A DNA stretch of 64,000 nucleotides, from positions 2,666,001 through 2,730,000 of the forward strand of contig JADJPE010000005.1 of assembly GCA_016713425.1 (NCBI GenBank), in the 5' to 3' direction. Shown piece by piece: positions 25,954 through 34,445 of this stretch (within the stretch, counting starts at the first letter, position 1; each line of letters starts with the position of its first letter). The position numbers and the translations under genes are program-made. The notes beneath the pieces are model-generated. The model was not told the origin of the DNA and did no database searches. It saw only the letters and a program-made list of their open reading frames with translations. The stretch is from Deltaproteobacteria bacterium. Its GTDB lineage: Bacteria; Myxococcota; Kuafuiibacteriia; Kuafuiibacteriales; Kuafuiibacteriaceae.

Positions 25954-28577
25954 TGAAGTCGTTCAGAGAAGTTATGCGAAGGTCGGCCCGCCGTTTCGGC
26001 CCCGTTCTGTGCGCCGGCACAGCAGCTGCGTTCGTCGGAATCATGACGAGCGCAGACCGTGCCCAGGCCGATGAAAAGGCTGACCTTCTGAAGATCGCCC
26101 AAGCGCGACAGCTCAGCACCGACGACATGCTCGCCGCCGCGACGACATACACGCCAACGGGGCACAAAGACGAGTTCGTTTGCCTCAACTCGGGCGGACA
26201 GGCGGCCTCCGTCATCGTCTACGCGGTGCCGTCTATGCGAATTCTCAAGTATATTCCCACGGCGGCGCCCGATTCAGCCGCCGGGTTCAGCTACGACGAA
26301 GAGAGCCGGGGGTTGCTCAACAGCGGCGCCATCGACGGGCGATCGATTTCGTGGGGAGACACGCACCATCCCGCGTTTTCGGAGACCGACGGAAAGTATG
26401 ATGGCCGCTTTGCGTTCATCAACGACAAGGCCAATCCACGGGTGTTCGTCATTGATCTGCGGGACTTCGAAACCAAGCAGATCGTGCCGAATCCGATCTT
26501 CCGATCAGAGCACGGCGGGGCCTTCGTCACGCCCAACACGGAGTACGTCATCGAGTCGGCCCAGTACGCAGCACCGCCCGATCGAACCTACCGACCGATG
26601 ACGCAGGCCAACTTTAACAAGTACTGGCGCGGAGGCATCACGTATCACAAATTCGACCGAGCAAAAGGCCGTATCGATTCAGACAAATCTTTCACCATTC
26701 TCGCGCCGCCCTATATCCAGGATCTGAGTGACGCAGGCAAAGGTGAAAGCGCCGGGTGGTCGTTCACCAACTCGCTCTGCTCCGAACGCTACATCGGCGG
26801 CATCGAAAAGGGCCGGCCCCCTTGGGAAGCCGGCTGTTCGGCGCGCGACATGGACTACATGCACATCGTCAACTGGAAAAAGGCGGCAGAACTCGTTGCT
26901 GCCGGGCGGGGAATCAAGATCAACGGCCACCACGTCATCCCGATGGAGCTTGCGGCCGAAGAAGGAATCCTGGTCTTGGTGCCCGAGGCCAAGTCGCCCC
27001 ACGGTGTCGACGTATCGCCCGATGGCCGCTACATCCTGGTGGCCGGAAAGCTCGACACGCATGGCCAGGTCTTCGACATTCGAAAGATCAAAAAGCTCAT
27101 CGAGGCAAAGGACTTCGCAGGCACTGATCCCTACGGAATTCCCATTCTCGACTACAAGAAGGCCCTCCATGGTCAAGTTCAGCTGGGACTTGGTCCGCTG
27201 CACACCCAGTTCGATTCGACGGCGGGCGTCGCTTACACGTCGGTCTACATCGACTCGGTCGTCGTCAAGTGGGACTACGTCAACCTGAAGGTGCTCACCA
27301 AGCAATCGGTTCACTACAACATCGGACATCTCGTGGCGATGCAGGGGGACTCACAGGATCCGCGCGGCAAGTACGTCGTCTCGCTCAACAAGCTGGCGAT
27401 CGACCGCTTCAACCCCGTGGGCCCACTTCACCCGCAAAACCACCAGCTGATCGACGTCAGCGGCGAAAAGATGCGCCTCATCTACGACATGCCGCTTCCG
27501 ATGGGCGAACCTCACTACACCGTCTGCATCGACGCGAAAACGCTCAAGACCCAGGATGTCTACCCGGTCGGCACGGACGCCACGACGATGACGCCCTCCT
27601 CTTTCGCCACCGCCCAAGGCAAAGAGCGCATCGAACGGGCTGGGAAAACGGTGACGGTCTTCGGAACGCTTTCCCGAACCGACGGCCTCAAGCCTCGTCA
27701 GCTTGACCTGGGGCAAGGCGACACCGTTTCGTTTCACATCACCAACCTCGAGACCCAGGCCGGCGCGACCTTCAAGCTCGTGGTGGGTGGCTACGATGCG
27801 CTCGGTGTCTTTGCGCCGGGCGAGACGGCCACGGTGAAGTTTCAAGCGACTCAATCGGGACTTTTTCCCATCCGCTGGGGCGCGGTCGACGATCCCTACG
27901 AGACGCGGCAGTTTGGTCTGTTGTCCGTCAAGCCTGATGCGGCCTTCGACCGAGCACGACGGCGAATGTTCGCCAGCACCATCGCGGCGCGATCGCGTCG
28001 AGCCGCGTGGAAAGTGCAGCTCAAGAACGAGAAGCTGGGGCCCGGAGAGTCGGAGTTCGCGCAATACGGATGCATCGCGTGCCACCAGAAAGGTCGCGAG
28101 GTGGGCGGCCCCGATCTGACGGACGTGACCGTGCGACGAAGCGCAGGGTGGATGCTTCGATGGATCACCGGCCCGGAGACGATGTACGACGACCCGACCA
28201 TTCAACCGCTTATCGCCAAGTTTGGCGTAAAGATGCCCAATCAAGGGGTCAAGCCCGACGAGGCGCAGCGCATCATCGACTACCTGGCCAGCTGGAAATC
28301 GGCCCAAGCCCCGAGCGCCGACGTGTCGGCTGAAGAAAAGGTGTATCGAAAGATCTGCTTTGCCTGCCACGATCAGGCGGTGGGCGGAGCGCCTAAGATC
28401 GGCGACCAGGAAGCTTGGGCGCCGCGTCTGGCGCAAGAGGAAGCCACCCTTTTGAAGCACATCAAGGATGGCTTTCAAGGCAAGGCGGGCTACATGCCGC
28501 CACGCGGCAGCTGCGCAGACTGCTCAGATGAGGATCTGGCCGCCGCCCTGAAGTACATTCGGAGCCGCGCGCAGTGA
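25953..28577 (+). CDS. nosZ: Nitrous oxide reductase with intact CuZ, no CuA, fused to dihaem cytochrome c
   Basis: Start ATG 25953 overlaps the preceding stop; the signal peptide (ending AQA-DE) fits this start and not the longer upstream frame. All seven CuZ ligands of N2O reductase are present: DTHHP (His138, His139), SEHGG (His187), SPHGV (His350), GPLHTQF (His417), IGHLVA (His459) and EPHY (His521). The cupredoxin domain is kept but each CuA ligand is changed, by ungapped alignment with the upstream paralogue: Phe607, Trp642, Asp646, Glu650 and Gln653. The C-terminus adds two c-type haem sites, GCIACHQ and ICFACHD, the second cytochrome c5-like. The protein should reduce N2O to N2 in the periplasm, but needs electrons from its own haems or from the CuA of the partner. 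The signal has a twin-arginine flavour (MRRSARRF), so Sec versus Tat is open. Confidence 0.88.
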   Translation: MKSFREVMRRSARRFGPVLCAGTAAAFVGIMTSADRAQADEKADLLKIAQARQLSTDDMLAAATTYTPTGHKDEFVCLNSGGQAASVIVYAVPSMRILKYIPTAAPDSAAGFSYDEESRGLLNSGAIDGRSISWGDTHHPAFSETDGKYDGRFAFINDKANPRVFVIDLRDFETKQIVPNPIFRSEHGGAFVTPNTEYVIESAQYAAPPDRTYRPMTQANFNKYWRGGITYHKFDRAKGRIDSDKSFTILAPPYIQDLSDAGKGESAGWSFTNSLCSERYIGGIEKGRPPWEAGCSARDMDYMHIVNWKKAAELVAAGRGIKINGHHVIPMELAAEEGILVLVPEAKSPHGVDVSPDGRYILVAGKLDTHGQVFDIRKIKKLIEAKDFAGTDPYGIPILDYKKALHGQVQLGLGPLHTQFDSTAGVAYTSVYIDSVVVKWDYVNLKVLTKQSVHYNIGHLVAMQGDSQDPRGKYVVSLNKLAIDRFNPVGPLHPQNHQLIDVSGEKMRLIYDMPLPMGEPHYTVCIDAKTLKTQDVYPVGTDATTMTPSSFATAQGKERIERAGKTVTVFGTLSRTDGLKPRQLDLGQGDTVSFHITNLETQAGATFKLVVGGYDALGVFAPGETATVKFQATQSGLFPIRWGAVDDPYETRQFGLLSVKPDAAFDRARRRMFASTIAARSRRAAWKVQLKNEKLGPGESEFAQYGCIACHQKGREVGGPDLTDVTVRRSAGWMLRWITGPETMYDDPTIQPLIAKFGVKMPNQGVKPDEAQRIIDYLASWKSAQAPSADVSAEEKVYRKICFACHDQAVGGAPKIGDQEAWAPRLAQEEATLLKHIKDGFQGKAGYMPPRGSCADCSDEDLAAALKYIRSRAQ

Positions 28578-29953
28578 TTCGAGCTTCGGTTTTCGGCGTG
28601 GGCTGGAACCCGCGTTCCACGTCCACGTCGAAGCTGAACGGCCCAGCTTTCCCGGATAAGGTCATAGTCATTGCCGCCACTTTCGTGATCTCTTCGCTAT
28701 TTCTTGGACTCACCGCGGCGGCCAATCCCGGCTCGATCACGCCCTGGAGGTCAGAAGCGGCCACAGGGCCACTGCAGGCGACGATCGATCGCTTGAGGCC
28801 GGGGGCGCATCTGCGGCTACCGAAAGGCGTCCACTTTGGGCCCATCGTGGTGAGGGTTTCGAACGTGACCATCGACGGGGGCGGTGACGCCGTGATCGAC
28901 GCCCGCGGCCACGGCAGCGTCGTGGTGGTCGAGGCCAACGGCGTGACGCTTCGTGGCCTCACGATTCGGCGCTCCGGCGAGTCGAACCCGGACGTCGACG
29001 CCGGAATTTCTCTTCGGTCGGCGAATGGGTCCATCGTCGATGGCTGTCGGTTAGAGGACGTCCTCTTCGGCATCGACGTCAGTCACGGAACGCACGTGAC
29101 CATTCGAAACTCTGAAATTTCTTCGAAAGCTTTCGAGCCAACCATGCGCGGTGATGCGATTCGCGTGTGGTCGTCGAGCGACGTTCTCGTGCAAGGCAAC
29201 CATTGGCACGACGCGCGTGACGCGGTCTCGTGGTATTCCGAGCGCGTAACCTTCTCCCGAAATCGCGGCGAGCGCTCGCGCTATAGCGTTCACTCCATGT
29301 ACACGAAGAGTTTAATGGTCTCGAACAACACGTTCGAAGAAAACAGCGTGGGCGTCTTCGTGATGTATGGACTCGGCACAACGGTCATCGGAAATACGGT
29401 GAAGCGCTCGTCGGGCGTGACCGGAATCGGCCTCGGCCTAAAAGAGACCTCCGGCGTGTACGCCGACGGGAACACGTTCGTCTACTGCGCGGTCGGCGTG
29501 TTGGTCGACAACTCGCCCTGGGAACCGAACACGCGAAACTGGTTCCGCAACAACCAGATCGCCTTCAACGGCGTTGGAATCATGCTGGCCAACGACCGAG
29601 CCGGTAACGAATTCTTCCGCAACGCGTTTCGAGGCAATCGAATCGACGTAGACACAGAACAGCGCCGTCAATCTCCCGGTCAATGGGTCGAAAATACTTG
29701 GGACGCCTACGAGGGACTCGACCGCGACGCGGACGGATTTGGCGACGTGCCCTATGTACCGAAAAAGTATGGCGACCTCCTGACGGGCGAGCATCCGGCG
29801 GCCCAGTTTTTCGTCGGCGCTCCCGTGCTGACTCTCATCAACATCATCGAGCGACTCGTCCCGATCACGGAGCCCATCGTGCTGCTCGATGACCCGCGCC
29901 CTCGGATGAGCCGGGCCTCTTCTGGTCTCACGACCGGGGGGCTCGCCCAATGA
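28574..29953 (+). CDS. nosD: Periplasmic copper-centre assembly protein NosD
   Basis: GTG 28574 overlaps the nosZ stop (GTGA). The 459-residue protein has an export signal near residue 35-50 and then tandem right-handed beta-helix repeats (GVTLRGLTIRRSGES, VTIRNSEIS, NNTFEENSVGVFVMYGLG, RNNQIAFNGVGIMLANDRAG), the CASH/NosD fold. NosD works with the NosFY transporter in maturing the Cu-S centre of NosZ. Order and family agree with nos operons. The C-terminus ends in a basic Gly-rich tail overlapping nosF. Confidence 0.88.
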   Translation: MIRASVFGVGWNPRSTSTSKLNGPAFPDKVIVIAATFVISSLFLGLTAAANPGSITPWRSEAATGPLQATIDRLRPGAHLRLPKGVHFGPIVVRVSNVTIDGGGDAVIDARGHGSVVVVEANGVTLRGLTIRRSGESNPDVDAGISLRSANGSIVDGCRLEDVLFGIDVSHGTHVTIRNSEISSKAFEPTMRGDAIRVWSSSDVLVQGNHWHDARDAVSWYSERVTFSRNRGERSRYSVHSMYTKSLMVSNNTFEENSVGVFVMYGLGTTVIGNTVKRSSGVTGIGLGLKETSGVYADGNTFVYCAVGVLVDNSPWEPNTRNWFRNNQIAFNGVGIMLANDRAGNEFFRNAFRGNRIDVDTEQRRQSPGQWVENTWDAYEGLDRDADGFGDVPYVPKKYGDLLTGEHPAAQFFVGAPVLTLINIIERLVPITEPIVLLDDPRPRMSRASSGLTTGGLAQ

Positions 29954-30810
29954 TCGCGATGCGAGGCCTGAAGAAACGATTCGGCACGCACGAGGTGCTT
30001 CGCACCCTCGACCTCGAGATCGCCGCCGGCGAACGGGTCGCGCTGATCGGCCAGAATGGCTTGGGAAAGACCACGCTGCTTCGATGCCTGCTCGGGCTCT
30101 ACACCGGCGACGGCGTCCTGACGGTGGGCGGTCTCGACCCTCGTCGCGATCGCCGCGAGGTCCTCCGGTTCGTCGGTTTTGTGCCGCAGCTCCCGCCCGG
30201 GATTCGAGCGACCGTCGCCCAATACCTCCATGTGGTCACGCGCCTCTGCGAGGTCACGTCGGCGGCAATTCGGGACACCTGTGAGACGCTCGGACTGACG
30301 ATCGACGATCTCGCGCACAAGCCCTTTTACGCTCTGTCCGGCGGCATGAAGCAGAAGCTGCTCATTGGGGTTGCGTTGGCTCGCAGACCGCGGCTCCTCA
30401 TCCTCGATGAACCGGCGGCGAACCTGGATCCACGGGCGCGCGGCGCGTTCTTTGAAGCGCTTTCCCGTCTCGATGAATCGACCACCATGCTGCTCACGTC
30501 GCACCGCGTCGATGAGCTTTCGGGGCTCGTCACCCGTCTTGTCGAGCTCGACTCAGGCGAAGTCGTGCTCGACGACGTTGTCGCGGCGGCCCCGGCGCTC
30601 GACCGCACTCTGGCGTGTTCACTCACCTTGGAACGCATCGAGCCGAGCGTCGAAAAGACCCTCCGCGAGTGGGGTCTTCAGCCCAACTCGAGCGACGACT
30701 CGACCTGGCAAGGCCAGGTCTCGGCCGTCGACCGCTTTCGTTTTCTCGCCCTCCTGACGCGATGGTCCGGTCTGGTGCGAGCGGTCCGAATAGAGGAGTC
30801 GAACCCATGA
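29950..30810 (+). CDS. nosF: ABC transporter ATPase NosF
   Basis: The gene starts inside the nosD stop (ATGA). The 286-residue protein has Walker A GQNGLGKTT, Q-loop FVPQLPPG, signature LSGGMKQK, Walker B LLILDEP and the switch His in LLTSHRVDEL, so all ATPase elements are present. Asn before GLGKTT is normal for this subfamily. It powers NosY; the NosDFY complex is needed for CuZ assembly and probably moves a sulfur species. The C-terminal 70 residues form the usual helper domain. Confidence 0.9.
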   Translation: MIAMRGLKKRFGTHEVLRTLDLEIAAGERVALIGQNGLGKTTLLRCLLGLYTGDGVLTVGGLDPRRDRREVLRFVGFVPQLPPGIRATVAQYLHVVTRLCEVTSAAIRDTCETLGLTIDDLAHKPFYALSGGMKQKLLIGVALARRPRLLILDEPAANLDPRARGAFFEALSRLDESTTMLLTSHRVDELSGLVTRLVELDSGEVVLDDVVAAAPALDRTLACSLTLERIEPSVEKTLREWGLQPNSSDDSTWQGQVSAVDRFRFLALLTRWSGLVRAVRIEESNP

Positions 30811-31385
30811 AGAAATCAGTGAAGGCGATGCCGACGTCCATGCGAATCCCAACCTCCATGCGAATCCCAACCTCCATGCGAATCCCAACCTCCATGCCGA
30901 TGCCCACGTCCGCGTCGATGCGCATGCGCATGCGCACTCCCCGGGCGATGGCGCTGACGCTGGCGCTCGTCATCGGCTGGAGCGCCGTCGGGCACGCCTG
31001 CCGCGTCGCGGACGACGGTCCGAAAAAGGCGCACTGGGGGAAAGAATCCTGCGCCACCTGTCGCATGGCCGTGAGCGATCCGACTTCGGCGGCCCAGCTG
31101 GTCGGGCCCGATTCAACCGCGCGCTTTTACGACGACCTGGGCTGTGCCGTGTTCGACTGGGTGAGTCGCCCGAAGCTCAAGAACGCCAAGCTGTACGTCG
31201 TCGCACCCGGCGAACGCGATCGTTTCGTGCCGGCGGAAAGTGTTCGTTACAAGGACAAAACACACACGCCCATGGATTACGGCTTTCAAGCCGCACGCGA
31301 TGGAACGCTGACGATCAGCGAGGTTGTTCAAACACTCATGGACCGCCACAAGGCGCGATGGGGTCTCAGTCGTGGCGCAAAGTGA
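30807..31385 (+). CDS. nosL: Copper chaperone NosL
   Basis: ATG 30807 overlaps the nosF stop (ATGA). The 192-residue protein carries ESCATCRMAV, the CxxCxM copper-binding motif of NosL, and the FYDDLGCAVFDW segment of the family. NosL is an outer-membrane or periplasmic Cu(I) chaperone delivering copper to NosZ. The hydrophobic signal (MALTLALVIGWSAVGHAC) ends at a Cys that could be lipidated, although the lipobox is weak. In front of it is an unusual Met/Pro/Thr-rich extension with repeated TSMRIP units; a later Met (e.g. MRMRMRTPRAMA) may be the true start. Confidence 0.87.
   Translation: MKKSVKAMPTSMRIPTSMRIPTSMRIPTSMPMPTSASMRMRMRTPRAMALTLALVIGWSAVGHACRVADDGPKKAHWGKESCATCRMAVSDPTSAAQLVGPDSTARFYDDLGCAVFDWVSRPKLKNAKLYVVAPGERDRFVPAESVRYKDKTHTPMDYGFQAARDGTLTISEVVQTLMDRHKARWGLSRGAK
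30837..30899. repeat. 18-bp tandem repeat in the nosL 5' end
   Basis: TCCATGCGAATCCCAACC occurs three times in a row (30837-30890), followed by a diverged TCCATGCCG. The unit is in frame and encodes TSMRIP. Each unit brings an ATG, so gain or loss of units would change only the leader length. Confidence 0.85.
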
Positions 31386-32205
31386 ACGCACCACGATCTT
31401 GTGGCTCGAGCTGCGCGAGACGCTGCGCGCGCGATGGTTCCAGCTCTATCTTCTCGGGTTCGTGGGCCTGATGGGCCTGTTTTTCGTCTTTGGTCTCGCC
31501 GAGTCACAGGTTATGGGTTTTCATGGACTCGGGCGCGTCCTGTTGACCTTCATCCAAGTGACGCTCGTCGTGCTGCCGATCTTTGTTCTTGTGACCACGG
31601 CCCGCACGCTCGTCGGCGATCGCGAAGCGGGCGTTTGGGAATACATGCTCTCGATGCCGGTGGGTTTTCGCAGTTACTACCTCGGTCGTTTTGGCGGACG
31701 AACCATTGCGATGATCATGCCACTCGTCGCCGCATTGCTCGGCGGCGCGACGATCGGTGCGCTCAAGGGGCAATCGGTGCCATGGACCGCGGTCGTATAC
31801 TACGCAATGATTGTCGTCGCGCTGACGGTCTGCTTCTTGGGCATATCGATGCTGATTTCGGTGACCGCGAGCAGCCAAGAGATGGCGGTCGGCTGGGCTT
31901 TCGCGGTTTGGCTCTTGTCGGAGGCCTTGGTGGACGCACTCCTTCTGGGTCTCCTCATTCGTCAACGATTGCCGGCCGACCTGGCAGTGGGCGCGGCCAT
32001 GCTCAACCCCATTCAGGCGTTTCGCACTGCAGCCGTGTTGCTGTTCGATCCAGAGCTCACGCTGCTTGGTCCGATTGCCTACACGCTGCTCGACGTGATG
32101 GGACGGCCCGGGTTGCTGGTTTGGGCCATCTCGTGGCCAACTGCAGTGGGTGTGCTTTGTGCGGTCGTCGGCCTGGTGGTCTTCGCGCGCAGAGACGTGG
32201 TCTAG
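31372..32205 (+). CDS. nosY: ABC transporter permease NosY
   Basis: GTG 31372 (preceded by GATGGGG and overlapping nosL by 14 nt) gives 277 residues, the usual NosY size; an upstream TTG at 31324 is less likely. Six hydrophobic segments are visible, starting with WFQLYLLGFVGLMGLFFVFG, and the GDREAGVWEYMLSMPV motif is typical of ABC-2 permeases. It forms the membrane part of NosDFY. Confidence 0.88.
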   Translation: MAQSERTTILWLELRETLRARWFQLYLLGFVGLMGLFFVFGLAESQVMGFHGLGRVLLTFIQVTLVVLPIFVLVTTARTLVGDREAGVWEYMLSMPVGFRSYYLGRFGGRTIAMIMPLVAALLGGATIGALKGQSVPWTAVVYYAMIVVALTVCFLGISMLISVTASSQEMAVGWAFAVWLLSEALVDALLLGLLIRQRLPADLAVGAAMLNPIQAFRTAAVLLFDPELTLLGPIAYTLLDVMGRPGLLVWAISWPTAVGVLCAVVGLVVFARRDVV

Positions 32206-32232
32206 TTGTTGAGAGAGGGAGAGGTAAAGCGA

Positions 32233-32898
32233 GTGACACCAGAGGCAAAAGACCAGTTCCGTCGTCTGACCGTCTTGGGCTTGGCCGTCATCGCCATCGG
32301 GTTGTATGTGATCGCCTGGCTTCTTCCGATGTGGGGCTGGTATCTTCACGCGCCTCAATATCCGCAGGGGTTGGTGTTGTCGGTCTATATGAATCATGTT
32401 CAAGGCGACATCAGCGAGATCAACATCTTGAACCACTACATCGGGATGGCGAAGCTCGACGAGGCCGCCCAGCTGGAACGAGCGATGGCGCTGTACGGCG
32501 TGTGCGGAATCGGGTTGGTCACCATGCTGGCGGTCTTCTTTCCCGGAAAACGGTACGCGCACTACTTCGCCCTGCCCGCTTTTGCGTTTCCGTTCGTGTT
32601 TGTATCGCTGATGTTCTTCTGGATGTATCGCTTCGGACACGAGTTGTCGCCGAACGCACCCGTGCGCGTCGCCGCGTTCACGCCGACGCTCGTGGGCCAT
32701 GGGGAAATCGGGAACTTTCACACGCTCGGACTCCCCGGCGCCGGTTTTTACGCGATCCTTGGCTCCGCCGTCGCGGTCGCTCTGGCCTTCGCTCTTCGGC
32801 GAAAGGTGTGTGGCGGATGCTCGAAGGGCCACGATTGCGGGACGTTTTGCCCGACGCTCTTCGTAAGACGTCCATCACGACTTCGTATTCTCCCGTAG
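32233..32898 (+). CDS. nos-operon membrane protein with Cys-rich cytosolic tail
   Basis: GTG 32233 lies behind a GGGAGAGG site; a TTG at 32206 directly after the nosY stop is the alternative. The product (about 221 residues) has a first membrane span (VLGLAVIAIGLYVIAWLLP), an extracytoplasmic loop with WGWYLHAPQYPQGL and INILNHYIGM, then three more spans. The pattern YP-x-GL ... NHYIGM is one I associate with uncharacterised membrane proteins in nos clusters of other phyla. The end carries CGGCSKGHDCGTFC, four cysteines that could bind copper or another metal. It is co-directional with nosY and probably part of the operon. Confidence 0.65.
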   Translation: MTPEAKDQFRRLTVLGLAVIAIGLYVIAWLLPMWGWYLHAPQYPQGLVLSVYMNHVQGDISEINILNHYIGMAKLDEAAQLERAMALYGVCGIGLVTMLAVFFPGKRYAHYFALPAFAFPFVFVSLMFFWMYRFGHELSPNAPVRVAAFTPTLVGHGEIGNFHTLGLPGAGFYAILGSAVAVALAFALRRKVCGGCSKGHDCGTFCPTLFVRRPSRLRILP

Positions 32899-33000
32899 GC
32901 GCGCCAACTTGCCTCGATCGGGCGCATCCTCCTCTTTCGCCCGCCGCCGCGGTCGACAGAAACCTTCGCCAAAGAAGCCCGAAAGCGGTAGATAGCGCAG

Positions 33001-34284
33001 ATGTTCGGCGCGGAGATCCTTATCCCGGCGGCAATTGGGGTCGTGTTCGCTACGGCCATCGTCCGAGCGATAGCCACGCGAGACCGAGCGATGGAGGCAA
33101 CCTGGCGCACCGCCGCAGCCCAACTCGAGGCCGAGTTTCACTACGGACCGTCGGCGAGAACGTTCTTCATCAAGAAGGAGCTTCCCGTGGGGACGCTTAC
33201 GATCGCTCGCTACATGCGAACGCTCGGAAAGAGCAAGGTCGTCAGCAGTCACGCCACCCTCATCCCGAAGCGTTCGGCCAGCGTCGCCGTCGTCCAGAAG
33301 ACGGCGGTCGATCGGCTCAACGCGTTTGGCGTCGACGACGTTCAACTCGGTGACGCGGAGACAGATCGGGCCCTGTTGATTCAGGGGCGGCCAGGCCATG
33401 TGCTCGCGGTCTCCGACGCCAGGACGCGTCGCGTCTTGACGGAGAACTGCTTGAAGGGTCTTCGAGTCGAACCCAACTTGATCGAAATGGCACTTCCCAC
33501 GGACATCGAAAGTGCCGACGTTCTGTGCACGTCCGGTCGAATGGTCATCGACGCTGGGGAGCGCATGCAACTCACGGATACGAGTGTCTTCGACCGCCTG
33601 CGGGCGAACATCCTCAGCGATGACTTGCTTTCCGTTCGACGTCGGAACTTTGAAGTGCTGCGCCAAGACGATCCGCTCGCCGCCGAGGCGGTGGCGGACC
33701 ACCTCGTGCGTTCAATCGACCCGAATGAATGCCCGATGGATTTGGCCATCGACGTGTTGTGTACGCGGGGTCGCGCGCTTCTGGTCATCGAACACAGCGC
33801 GCGGCTTTGGGCCGGGCCGCTTGGAGTTGTCGGAGCAATCCTGGGGGCATTCAACATGGCCGGCAAGCCGTGCTCCATTCCGGCGCCGGCGCTCGAGACC
33901 ATTCTGGCCGCCGAGGACGATGGCGTGCACCGCACGCTGGTGGACGCACTCGCCCTTCAAGAGCCTGCCGTTCAGGACGTCATCGGCCAGCGCCTGTTGG
34001 CCAACGCCCGCCACGAGGACATCAAGGCCGACGTCATCGCGTTACTCTCGATGGCCGGCGGTCCAGGCACGGTCGAGATCCTGCAAGCTCAGACCCAGGG
34101 GGTTCTCGGCAACGCGACGACCAAGAAGGCCGCCCGAGCGGCCATCGCCGCCATTCAGGCGCGCATCGAAGGGGGCGAAATCGGAGGCCTTTCGATCATC
34201 GATGGCTCCAACGACGCAGGCCACGGTGCGCTGTCACCCGTCGATCATGCCGGCGCCCTGAGCCCGGTCGAGGACGAATCATAG
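33001..34284 (+). CDS. Membrane-anchored protein with HEAT-like C-terminus, unknown
   Basis: The 427-residue protein begins with one hydrophobic span (ILIPAAIGVVFATAIVRAIA) and a globular region rich in beta strands (about 40-215). Alpha-helical repeats (about 215-400; AEAVADHLVRSI, TLVDALALQEPAVQDVIGQR) resemble HEAT repeats. It ends with an acidic, Gly-rich tail with two ALSPV units. It lies 102 bp after the nos membrane gene on the same strand. I do not recognise the family and see no metal motif. Confidence 0.6.
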   Translation: MFGAEILIPAAIGVVFATAIVRAIATRDRAMEATWRTAAAQLEAEFHYGPSARTFFIKKELPVGTLTIARYMRTLGKSKVVSSHATLIPKRSASVAVVQKTAVDRLNAFGVDDVQLGDAETDRALLIQGRPGHVLAVSDARTRRVLTENCLKGLRVEPNLIEMALPTDIESADVLCTSGRMVIDAGERMQLTDTSVFDRLRANILSDDLLSVRRRNFEVLRQDDPLAAEAVADHLVRSIDPNECPMDLAIDVLCTRGRALLVIEHSARLWAGPLGVVGAILGAFNMAGKPCSIPAPALETILAAEDDGVHRTLVDALALQEPAVQDVIGQRLLANARHEDIKADVIALLSMAGGPGTVEILQAQTQGVLGNATTKKAARAAIAAIQARIEGGEIGGLSIIDGSNDAGHGALSPVDHAGALSPVEDES

Positions 34285-34445
34285 CGCCACTTTCGTTGCT
34301 TGCGGTTTAGTACGCGCGTAGTCTCTTACTCGGGACGAGCGAAAGTCGACCCGCTGTGCTACGCATGGTCGGAAGTGGCAGATCAACCTGAGAACCAGAG
34401 TCGCCATCGAGCTCAAGATCGACTTCGAGACCGACCTCGAGAGGT

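Noticed and set aside
31401..33353. 650-residue plus-strand ORF across nosY and its neighbour
   Set aside because: It overlaps nosY and the membrane protein in another frame and has no domain; the nos genes are clearly the coding frames.
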